This document shows, piece after piece, positions 1 through 6,724 of a DNA stretch of 13,474 nt; position 1 is the first letter of the stretch, and every line of letters starts with the position of its first letter. The notes under the pieces are model-generated. The model searched no databases and had not been told where the DNA came from. It saw only the letters and a list, made by a program, of their open reading frames with translations. This DNA is from Clostridiales bacterium (lineage in GTDB: Bacteria > Bacillota > Clostridia > Lachnospirales > Lachnospiraceae): contig JAJPYU010000072.1 of assembly GCA_021204765.1 (NCBI GenBank), forward strand, positions 1-13,474. Reading direction: 5' to 3'. A program made the position numbers and the translations under genes.

Positions 1-204
1 CCGGAGAAGTTCATTACGGCGATGGAGATGAACCCTTCCGCCTTAAAGATAGGCGATGCCATCATGGCCTTTGAGAAAGAGAAAGAGAAAAAGCGCCGAC
101 GCAGGGATAAAGACAGGGAAATCGTCAAGGTGGAGCCCCGGATAGCTTTTGTGAAAGGCCTCACCATACAGATAGAGACAGTCACCGGAGGCATATTGGG
201 TTGA
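1..204 (+). CDS. minC: Septum site-determining protein MinC, C-terminal fragment
   Basis: The reading frame is open from the left edge, so only the last 67 residues of the protein are here; its true start lies outside the window. The fragment reads like the end of the MinC C-terminal beta-helix domain: a stretch ending in AMEMNPSALKIGDAI (family pattern A-L-x-x-x-P-x-Q-L-R-I-x-x-x-I), a charged Lys/Arg linker, then PRIAFVKGLTIQIE (family pattern P-E-I-A-Y-V-x-x-G-x-I-x-I-E). MinC inhibits FtsZ assembly and is brought to the membrane by MinD. The next gene is minD, 79 bp downstream on the same strand, which strongly supports the call. The charged insertion EKEKEKKRRRRDKDRE is longer than I expect at this point of MinC. 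Confidence 0.75.
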   Translation, partial: PEKFITAMEMNPSALKIGDAIMAFEKEKEKKRRRRDKDREIVKVEPRIAFVKGLTIQIETVTGGILG

Positions 205-218
205 TCTTTGAGGCTCAC

Positions 219-268
219 GTCCGGCACATCGCTGCCGGTGCGGTGGGAACAGGTGAATTGTGCCGGAT
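219..268 (+). promoter_or_regulatory. Inverted repeats in the minC-minD gap with two alternative pairings
   Basis: TCCGGCACA at 220-228 is perfectly complementary to TGTGCCGGA at 259-267. The same left arm (CCGGCA, 221-226) can instead pair with TGCCGG at 233-238, giving a tighter hairpin with a 6-nt loop. The two folds exclude each other. The distal arm ends 4 nt before the minD Shine-Dalgarno GAGG (272-275). It could be an RNA-stability or translation element; no T-run follows, so it is not an intrinsic terminator. Confidence 0.4.
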
Positions 269-283
269 ATTGAGGATGGATAA

Positions 284-1072
284 ATGAGCGAAGCTATAGT
301 CATCACTTCAGGGAAAGGCGGAGTGGGGAAATCCACCACCACTTTAAATATAGGTGCCGGACTGGCTTCCCTGGGCAGGCGTGTCGTAATGGTGGACACA
401 GATATAGGCCTTCGGAATCTGGATGTGCTCACAGGATTGGAGAATCTCATTGTCTATAACCTGGTGGATGTGGCTGAGGGGAAGTGCCAGGCGGATCAGG
501 CCCTGATCCGGGATAAGAGGCATCCGGGGCTCTTTCTGCTGCCCTCGGCTCAGACAAGGGATAAGTCCGCTGTGAATGAGGATCAGATGATAAAGCTCAC
601 GGACAAGTTAAAGGAAATATATGATTTTGTGCTTTTTGACTGTCCTGCAGGCATAGAGCAGGGGTTTTTAAATGCCATCGCCGGTGCGGATCGTGCACTT
701 ATAGTTACTGTTCCGGAGAAATCGGCTATCCGTGATGCAGACAGGATTAGGGGGCTACTGGACGAGCACGGTATCCGTAGGATGCAGATAATTGTAAACC
801 GTAGCAGATCTGAACTGGTAAAAAGCGGTGACATGGCTTCCCATGAAGATATAAGCGAGATTCTGGGTATACCTGTGGTCGGGCTTATCCCGGATGACGA
901 TGCGGCTCTTGGCTGTGCCAATCGCGGCGAACCCATGGTGGATACGGATTGTCCGGCAGGAAAAGCCTTTCTTGATATCTGCCACCGTCTTCTGGGTGAG
1001 GAAGTGGAACTGACGATTTCGGAGGAAAAACGGGGATTTTTCCGCAGGAAACAGCGCAAAAGGTCAAAATGA
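284..1072 (+). CDS. minD: Septum site-determining protein MinD (ParA/MinD ATPase)
   Basis: MinD is a membrane-cycling ATPase that recruits MinC to the inner membrane so that division happens at mid-cell. The 262-residue length is normal. Visible motifs are the deviant Walker A GKGGVGKST (residues 10-18, with the signature Lys11 and Lys16), switch I DTDIGLRNLD (38-47), the Walker B/switch II segment FDCPAG (118-123) and the MinD-typical SAIRDADRI (147-155). The C-terminal membrane-targeting helix is present but unusual: after GFF (251-253) it is almost only Arg/Lys/Gln/Ser, where the usual form alternates basic and hydrophobic residues. Start chosen at the ATG with GAGG 8 nt upstream. It follows minC; no minE follows, the next gene being an unrelated acyl ligase 147 bp away. 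Confidence 0.95.
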   Translation: MSEAIVITSGKGGVGKSTTTLNIGAGLASLGRRVVMVDTDIGLRNLDVLTGLENLIVYNLVDVAEGKCQADQALIRDKRHPGLFLLPSAQTRDKSAVNEDQMIKLTDKLKEIYDFVLFDCPAGIEQGFLNAIAGADRALIVTVPEKSAIRDADRIRGLLDEHGIRRMQIIVNRSRSELVKSGDMASHEDISEILGIPVVGLIPDDDAALGCANRGEPMVDTDCPAGKAFLDICHRLLGEEVELTISEEKRGFFRRKQRKRSK

Positions 1073-1181
1073 CCGGAAATATTGGCTGTTTTTCTGTAAG
1101 TTATTTGCCCTTGCGGGAAAAACCATAAAGAAGTATCATAGAAACGGCATGTTAAACTGCAGGATGCGGGCAGAAAGCGAC

Positions 1182-1212
1182 TATAATTTCAGGTATCATA
1201 CAGCCGGAAAGG
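1182..1212 (+). promoter_or_regulatory. Possible promoter -10 and ribosome binding site of the acyl ligase gene
   Basis: TATAAT at 1182-1187 matches the -10 consensus, but no good -35 box lies 16-18 bp upstream, so this is a weak promoter call. GGAAAGG at 1206-1212 is the likely Shine-Dalgarno, 7 nt before the ATG at 1220. The rest of the 147-bp gap holds an AT-rich inverted repeat (GTTTTTC at 1088-1094, GAAAAAC at 1117-1123) and two direct copies of GTATCATA (1133-1140 and 1193-1200). Confidence 0.35.
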
Positions 1213-1219
1213 TAAGACT

Positions 1220-4200
1220 ATGGCATATATCAAGACAGTGACAGACTACTTAAGGGATCAGGCTTTAGCCGTCCCGGATCACATACTGTACCGCTTTGTG
1301 GACTACAATGACGAAGCACAGAAATGGGTTCTGGAGAATCACACCGTCTCGGAGACTTATTACAAGTCTCTGGAGGTGGCATATATGCTCCGGAAAAAGG
1401 GTGTTCGCCCCGGAGAGCGGGCTGTTATCCTCAGCATGCAGGATCACGGCACTGTCTGTGCCGTCTATGGATGCATGATGGCGGGAGTGGTTTTCACCGT
1501 CATTCCTCCGCCTATTGATGAGGACAAGACGCAGAGATTCATCTCTGTGATCAAATCCTGCAAGCCTAAAGCACTTATTTCCAATTACGCCCTGGAGCAG
1601 GGCTCAGATGTGAATCTGACAGGACGTCTTTTAAAGGAAGCTTTCAGTGACGCGGTCCGCTTAAAGAGAATATATACAGACAGGCTGGTTCCTTATCGCC
1701 GGGATGATGTAATGCTTCCTGCCGATTCGGAGAGCCTGGTATATCTGCAGTACACTTCCGGCTCCACCAGCGATCCGAAGGGTGCCCGCGTTCTCTGGAA
1801 GAATATTATGAAAAATGTGGAGCAGTGCATGAACTGCTACAATTTCGACCATGTGTCTCTGGCTACCTGGGTACCGTTTTTCCACAATTTAGGTCTGGTG
1901 GTGACTATCTGTGTGTCGCCACTGTCGACAAACTCCACCGGATATTTCATGAATACCATGCGTTTTCTCGAGGCACCGAGGCTCTGGCTGAAGCTGATCT
2001 CGGATTTCAGGGTGACTCTCACCGTGGGTCCCGGCTCCGCCTATGACGCCTGCACACGGATTTTCTCCGAGAAAGAGGCCGCGGAGCTTTCCCTTCATCA
2101 GGTAACTCACTTTATGAACGGGTCCGAGTTTATCAGCGCTGCCAATGTGAGGCGCTTCTATGAAATGTTTGATATCGCCGGGAATGCCATGGCTCCCGGT
2201 TACGGTGTGGCGGAGAATTGCTGTCTGGCTACCTTTGCGGCGCAGGATTACAGGACTCTTACCCTGGACTATGAGGCCTATGAGAAGAATCAGGCCGTGA
2301 TAGTGGAGGGCGAGCCCGACGAAGGACAGCAGATAAAGGAGATAGTAAGCGTCGGCAGGCCTGTTAAGGATCTGACTGTGCTTATTGCGGATGTGGATGC
2401 CCAGGAGACTTACCCTGAGCTTCAGATGGGAGAGATCCTTTTAGGCGGAGACAGCGTGGTGGACGGCTACTGGGGTGATCATCCTGAAAATAAGAATTTC
2501 CATGTGCCCATGAAAGGCTATGATATCGGCTTTTATCGCACTGGAGACCTGGGATTCATGTATGAGGGGAATCTCTACATCACAGGCCGTATCAAGGAAA
2601 TGATCATTGTAAACGGCAACAATATTTATCCCTCCGACCTGCAGGCTACGGTGGAAAAGGGCGTCCCGGCCCTGGCCGGACATGCCTGCGGATTCTTCTC
2701 CTGCAATATAGATGAAAAGGAGCAGGTGGTGGCAATTGTGGAGGCCAGGCCCTCGGAGAATTTCCGCCTGCGGGTACAGGAGATAAATAAGGCGGTATCG
2801 GAGAGATTTGCCTTCTCATTTTATGATGTGGTATTCGTGCCTGTGGATACTATTCCCCGGACGGACAACAGGAAACTGTCGGTCCTCAAGGCAAAGAATA
2901 AGTATTTAAACAGAGATCTAAAGATACTGTACAGCAGCAGGGCAGCCTGGCATATCCACAAAAAGAACGATACCATAATCGGAAAGACCGTTGACGCGGC
3001 GGATGATATACTTGATAAATCCGTGGAGCTGGTGGGCGACATAGCTGACAGGACGGTGGATGTGGCTGACGATATCTTCGTCCAGGTACGCTCCGCTTTC
3101 TCCAAGGTGTTGAAGACCGACCGTTTCAGCTTAAACGAGTCTTTCCTGGCTCTGGGCGGAGATTCCCTCTCCGGATTCGAGCTGGTGAACGCCATAGAGA
3201 AAAAGCTCCATATAAAGCTGGACTTGCGGGAAGTTTTAAGGGATTCCTCGGTAAACGGCATCACCCGCTACATCCACACGTTGCTGGGAGATATAGCAGC
3301 ATCAAGGAAGGCCCTGAATCTGGCAGATGAGTGCCGTCTGGATGAGGATATACGCTTTGAGGCGGAGTATGATAAGCCGGTCACAGAATGCCGGAAGATA
3401 CTGCTGACCGGGGCCACAGGTTTCCTCGGTGCCAGGCTGATACGTTACATTTTCCGCTATTACCCCCATGACGGGCTTAAGATATACTGTCTGGTCCGGG
3501 CCGACTCTAAAGAGGCAGGAATGAAGAGGATAAAGGATAATTTAAAGCACTACCGCTGCTACAAGAGCGAGATGACGCCCTTTATCGTGCCTGTCTGTGG
3601 CGACCTGTCGGAGCCCCGACTGGGACTGGATGATAAGGACTGGAAAGAACTTTCAGAAAATGTGGAGATAATCTATCACAACGGAGCGATACTTAATTTC
3701 GTATTCCCTTATGAATATTTAAAGGAGACCAACGTACACGGCACAGTGGAAACCATCCGTCTGGCCGGAGAAGGACGGGCGAAATATTACCACTACGTCT
3801 CCTCATACAGCGTCTACGACACGCCGGGTAATCACGGCAGGAAAGTCATGGAGGATGACCCTTTAAAGAACTGGCACGGATTCTCCCTGTCCTACTCCGA
3901 GACCAAATGGGTGTCTGAGAAGATAGTGGGGATTGCGAGAAAGCGGGGACTGAAGGCTGCCATTTACCGGCCCGGGGATATCACCGGCGCGGCAAACGGC
4001 GTCTGGGAGCTTAATGATATGATCAGCCGCATGATAGTCAGCACAGTGCAGATGCAGGGCGTGCCTTTCGTGGGATACCGTTTCCACATGACCCCTGTCG
4101 ATTATGTGGGCAAAGCTCTGGTCTATATTTCCAGGAAGGAGGAGTGTTTCGGCCACGCTTTCAACCTGATAAATCCCCAGGATCAGCCTCTGCCCTACAT

Positions 4201-4498
4201 TGTAAAATGCATCAAGGCCTGCGGGTACCGCGTCCACTACATTCCTTTCCGCACCTGGAAAAACAGGATAAAGAAGGCAGACACTGCGGACAATGCCATG
4301 GTGCTTTTGGAGTGTCTGTTTGAGTCCGGGAATGACAGGAACCCGAATCTCATAAGCCATGTGACAGGGAGAAATCCCATCTATGACATGACGAACACCA
4401 GGCTGCTTCTGGGGCTGTCCGGGATCAAATGTTCGCCCATTGACAGAAAAATGATAGGGGCATACCTGGAATACTTTAAGGCTCAGGGATATATATGA
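1220..4498 (+). CDS. Multidomain fatty-acyl-AMP ligase / carrier protein / thioester reductase
   Basis: This 1092-residue protein has the layout of a carboxylic acid reductase. Residues ~1-570 are an AMP-forming ligase: P-loop YTSGSTSDPKG (178-188), GYGVAEN (327-333), YRTGDLG (439-445), NGNNIYPSDLQ (465-475, like the fatty-acyl-AMP ligase branch) and a candidate catalytic Lys552 in PRTDNRKL. Residues 590-622 are three 11-residue repeats. Residues ~623-690 are a carrier domain with LGGDSLS; Ser649 should take phosphopantetheine. Residues ~722-1092 are an NAD(P)H reductase: GATGFLG (731-737), VSSYS (860-864), and YSETK with Tyr892 and Lys896. Expected reaction: acid + ATP to acyl-AMP, to carrier thioester, then reductive release as aldehyde (or alcohol). 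There is no condensation domain, so it is not a peptide assembly line. A phosphopantetheinyl transferase must come from elsewhere. The substrate is inferred, not shown. Confidence 0.88.
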   Translation: MAYIKTVTDYLRDQALAVPDHILYRFVDYNDEAQKWVLENHTVSETYYKSLEVAYMLRKKGVRPGERAVILSMQDHGTVCAVYGCMMAGVVFTVIPPPIDEDKTQRFISVIKSCKPKALISNYALEQGSDVNLTGRLLKEAFSDAVRLKRIYTDRLVPYRRDDVMLPADSESLVYLQYTSGSTSDPKGARVLWKNIMKNVEQCMNCYNFDHVSLATWVPFFHNLGLVVTICVSPLSTNSTGYFMNTMRFLEAPRLWLKLISDFRVTLTVGPGSAYDACTRIFSEKEAAELSLHQVTHFMNGSEFISAANVRRFYEMFDIAGNAMAPGYGVAENCCLATFAAQDYRTLTLDYEAYEKNQAVIVEGEPDEGQQIKEIVSVGRPVKDLTVLIADVDAQETYPELQMGEILLGGDSVVDGYWGDHPENKNFHVPMKGYDIGFYRTGDLGFMYEGNLYITGRIKEMIIVNGNNIYPSDLQATVEKGVPALAGHACGFFSCNIDEKEQVVAIVEARPSENFRLRVQEINKAVSERFAFSFYDVVFVPVDTIPRTDNRKLSVLKAKNKYLNRDLKILYSSRAAWHIHKKNDTIIGKTVDAADDILDKSVELVGDIADRTVDVADDIFVQVRSAFSKVLKTDRFSLNESFLALGGDSLSGFELVNAIEKKLHIKLDLREVLRDSSVNGITRYIHTLLGDIAASRKALNLADECRLDEDIRFEAEYDKPVTECRKILLTGATGFLGARLIRYIFRYYPHDGLKIYCLVRADSKEAGMKRIKDNLKHYRCYKSEMTPFIVPVCGDLSEPRLGLDDKDWKELSENVEIIYHNGAILNFVFPYEYLKETNVHGTVETIRLAGEGRAKYYHYVSSYSVYDTPGNHGRKVMEDDPLKNWHGFSLSYSETKWVSEKIVGIARKRGLKAAIYRPGDITGAANGVWELNDMISRMIVSTVQMQGVPFVGYRFHMTPVDYVGKALVYISRKEECFGHAFNLINPQDQPLPYIVKCIKACGYRVHYIPFRTWKNRIKKADTADNAMVLLECLFESGNDRNPNLISHVTGRNPIYDMTNTRLLLGLSGIKCSPIDRKMIGAYLEYFKAQGYI
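2987..3085 (+). repeat. Three 33-bp (11-residue) imperfect repeats in the ligase-carrier linker
   Basis: Residues 590-600 (TVDAADDILDK), 601-611 (SVELVGDIADR) and 612-622 (TVDVADDIFVQ) line up as three hendecad units with hydrophobic positions in register and acidic residues opposite. The codons have diverged, so it is a protein-level repeat. It predicts an amphipathic helix or short coiled coil between the ligase and carrier domains. Confidence 0.7.
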
Positions 4499-4551
4499 TA
4501 ACGTAGGATTACGAGAGTGCGAAACACGGAGTAATCCGTATATCATTTTTA
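4495..4551 (+). terminator. Terminator-like hairpin between the acyl ligase and the dehydratase-type genes
   Basis: GGATTAC (4506-4512) pairs with GTAATCC (4531-4537), and outside it ATGATA (4495-4500, overlapping the stop codon) pairs with TATCAT (4541-4546). Five Ts (4546-4550) follow at once. This is the shape of an intrinsic terminator or attenuator. A small GTG/CAC stem may sit in the loop. The next gene starts 15 bp later with no clear promoter between, so partial read-through is the simplest reading. Confidence 0.55.
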
Positions 4552-4565
4552 TATGGAGAAATTAC

Positions 4566-5492
4566 ATGAAGATAGGAATACCGCGGCCTCTGCTGTACTA
4601 CCGCTATGGGTCCTTATGGGGAAATTTTTTTAAGGAACTGGGGCATGAGATCGTCTTAAGCCCCAAAACTAACAAAGCAATACAGGATACAGGCGGAAAG
4701 TACGCCATAGATGAGAATTGCCTCTCCAGCAAGCTCTTTCTGGGACATATAGCTTCATTGGAAGGAAAATGTGACGCAGTCTTTATCCCCCGCATAGCGG
4801 ATTTCGGTAAGGACGGCATCATGTGCACCCGCTTTGAAGCTCTCTATGATCTCTGCGTCAACTCATTCAGGGACAGGGAACTTAAATTTATCACCTGCAA
4901 TGTGGATCTCCACGAGAAGAAATCAGAAGAGGCGGCTTATGTGGGTCTGGGCGTTGAGCTGGGCAGCAGCCGGGGTGCTGCACAGTTGGCATACCAACAG
5001 GCCGTCGACTTATGGGAGAAGGACAGGGTAGAGCAGATAATAAAGCAGGATCAGGCTCTCGCCGCCACGGAGCAGATAAAGATACTGGTGGCAGGGCACT
5101 GCTATAATCTATACGATGAGTATATCGGCGTGCCGGTGCTTAAGGGAATACGCCGCCTTGACGCTTTTGCGGTCTGTGCGGACAAGATAGACCACGGCCA
5201 GGCGCAGCAGGATTCACTGAAAATCTGTGAGAGGGTCCCCTGGATGATGAGCCGGGAGCTTTTGGGAGCCGTGGAGAAGTACCATGACAAAGTGGACGGT
5301 ATAATACTTCTTACCGCCTTTCCCTGCGGGCCGGATTCCATGATAAATGAGATGATCATCCGCCGCATAAAGGACAGGCCCATCCTTAACCTGCTTTTGG
5401 ACAGCCAGGATGCCAGCGCCGGGGTGGAGACCCGCCTGGAGAGCTTTATAGATATTATACGTTTCAGAAAGGCGGCGGATAAGAATGGCTGA
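4566..5492 (+). CDS. DUF2229/COG3580-like activase-associated Fe-S protein
   Basis: The 308-residue protein resembles the DUF2229 (COG3580) family, which is found with 2-hydroxyacyl-CoA dehydratase activases, often fused to them. Typical features: the start MKIGIPRPLLYY, the segment IDENCLSSKLFLGH (residues 48-61), IMCTRF (85-90), AFPCGPDS (251-258), and the closing block LLLDSQDASAGVETRLESF (276-294). Nine cysteines are present (52, 69, 87, 97, 111, 179, 204, 221, 254); Cys52, 87, 97 and 254 sit in the family-like motifs and are the best Fe-S ligand candidates. GGAG at 4555-4558 is the ribosome binding site. It overlaps the next gene by 8 bp, so the two are probably translationally coupled and form a complex. 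The chemistry is unknown; electron transfer or radical dehydration/reduction is inferred from the family. No membrane segment is seen. Confidence 0.8.
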   Translation: MKIGIPRPLLYYRYGSLWGNFFKELGHEIVLSPKTNKAIQDTGGKYAIDENCLSSKLFLGHIASLEGKCDAVFIPRIADFGKDGIMCTRFEALYDLCVNSFRDRELKFITCNVDLHEKKSEEAAYVGLGVELGSSRGAAQLAYQQAVDLWEKDRVEQIIKQDQALAATEQIKILVAGHCYNLYDEYIGVPVLKGIRRLDAFAVCADKIDHGQAQQDSLKICERVPWMMSRELLGAVEKYHDKVDGIILLTAFPCGPDSMINEMIIRRIKDRPILNLLLDSQDASAGVETRLESFIDIIRFRKAADKNG

Positions 5493-6642
5493 GAACGTAA
5501 AGCGGCTGTGCTATCCCTGCCTGGGAAATTACGACATAGCCATAAGATATTATGTGGAGCATGGGGCGAAGGCTGAGTATGTGGCGCCGCCCACTATGAC
5601 CAAGAGGACCATAGAGCTGGGAGCCAAGTACAGCCCGGATTTCGTCTGCGCACCCTTTAAATGCCACATGGGGAATTATATCGAGGCCCTGGAGGCGGGA
5701 GCCAACGTGCTGATACAGACCGGCGGCACCTGCAGGCTGGGTTACTATGCGGAGCTTCATGAGCAGATACTAAAGGATATGGGCTACGATTTTGAGATCC
5801 TGGATCTGAATACCTACAGATATAAAAATCTGTTTGGACTGATAAAGGATATCTTAAAGCTGGCGGATAATGCAAATATTTTTTCTTTGGCGAAGGCTCT
5901 GCCTTGCGCCCTGAGGATGGTAGTCTTTATCGACAGGGTGGAGGATTATTACCGGCAGAATATGGGCTTCGAGGTTAATCGGGGAGATTTTGATAAGGCA
6001 CATAAGAAGTTTTTGGGTGAGCTGAGAAAAGCCCGGGGCTTAGGCGATGCCAGGCGGGCGTACAAAAAGGCTATGGCAGAGATGAAGGCTATTCCCATTG
6101 ATAAGCCGGAGCATCCCTTAAGAGTCGGCATAGTGGGAGAGTATTTCACCATCATGGATCCTTTCTCCAACCACGAGATAGAGAAGAAACTGGCTCAGAT
6201 GGGGACGGAAGTCCACCGATGGATGAACCTGTCAAACTCGGTGCTCCTGACCCCGGATAAGGGATTTTTCAAAAAATTGAAAAGGTATCTCCACTACGAT
6301 ATCTTCAAGTTCCCCGGCGGGATATGGGCGGATTTTCACAGGAAGTCCGCTGAAAAATATGTGAAGTTCGATACGGGATCCACTTCCGCGGCCACTATAG
6401 CCCTGGCAGAGCATTACGCAAAGGAGGGTTTTGACGGCATAGTCCACATCAAGTCTTTCGGTTGCACCCCGGAGATGGACTGCATACCCATGCTCCACAA
6501 TATCAGCGAGGACTACCATGTGCCTACCCTGTTTATGAGCTATGACACCCAGACCAGCGACACCGGGATTGAGACCAGGCTGGAGGCTTTCTTTGACATG
6601 GTGGCAATGAGGCATGCCAGACAGAAGCGGGATCAGGTATGA
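5485..6642 (+). CDS. COG3581-like, 2-hydroxyacyl-CoA dehydratase D-component (HgdB-related) protein
   Basis: The 385-residue protein belongs to the HgdB/BcrC-related group that usually accompanies DUF2229 proteins. Cysteine motifs in order: LCYPCLGNYD (residues 8-17, Cys9 and Cys12), VCAPFKCHMGNYIEAL (54-69, Cys55 and Cys60), GGTCRLGYY (80-88, Cys83) and SFGCTPEMDCIPML (324-337, Cys327 and Cys333). It ends with the repeat-like block SYDTQTSDTGIETRLEAF (352-369), which matches the end of the preceding protein, so the two are probably distant homologues acting as a heterodimer. In the known family such a pair holds [4Fe-4S] clusters and reduces a bound thioester to a ketyl radical after ATP-dependent electron injection. 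Its start lies inside the preceding gene with only a weak binding site, consistent with coupling. The substrate is not predictable from sequence. Confidence 0.8.
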   Translation: MAENVKRLCYPCLGNYDIAIRYYVEHGAKAEYVAPPTMTKRTIELGAKYSPDFVCAPFKCHMGNYIEALEAGANVLIQTGGTCRLGYYAELHEQILKDMGYDFEILDLNTYRYKNLFGLIKDILKLADNANIFSLAKALPCALRMVVFIDRVEDYYRQNMGFEVNRGDFDKAHKKFLGELRKARGLGDARRAYKKAMAEMKAIPIDKPEHPLRVGIVGEYFTIMDPFSNHEIEKKLAQMGTEVHRWMNLSNSVLLTPDKGFFKKLKRYLHYDIFKFPGGIWADFHRKSAEKYVKFDTGSTSAATIALAEHYAKEGFDGIVHIKSFGCTPEMDCIPMLHNISEDYHVPTLFMSYDTQTSDTGIETRLEAFFDMVAMRHARQKRDQV

Positions 6643-6674
6643 TGATAGGGCATATTGCCTGAAAATAAAGTAAG

Positions 6675-6715
6675 TTGTCTGCATGACAGGCGGATCAGTA
6701 TAAACACAGCGAGGT
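6675..6715 (+). promoter_or_regulatory. Possible internal promoter and ribosome binding site of the activase gene
   Basis: TTGTCT (6675-6680) and TATAAA (6699-6704), 18 bp apart, could form a promoter giving the activase extra or separate transcription. GAGGT (6711-6715) is the ribosome binding site, 9 nt before the ATG. The 82-bp gap is the longest inside the three-gene dehydratase-type set. A small GGCA/TGCC hairpin lies just after the previous stop codon. Confidence 0.3.
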
Positions 6716-6724
6716 AACAGAGAA

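Noticed and set aside
1133..1200. GTATCATA repeated 60 bp apart before the acyl ligase as a regulator site
   Set aside because: An 8-bp A+T-rich match at one locus is too weak to call.
3863..4546. 227-residue minus-strand frame inside the acyl ligase gene
   Set aside because: It lies opposite the intact reductase domain with catalytic motifs; the His/Val/Pro-rich product looks like a shadow.
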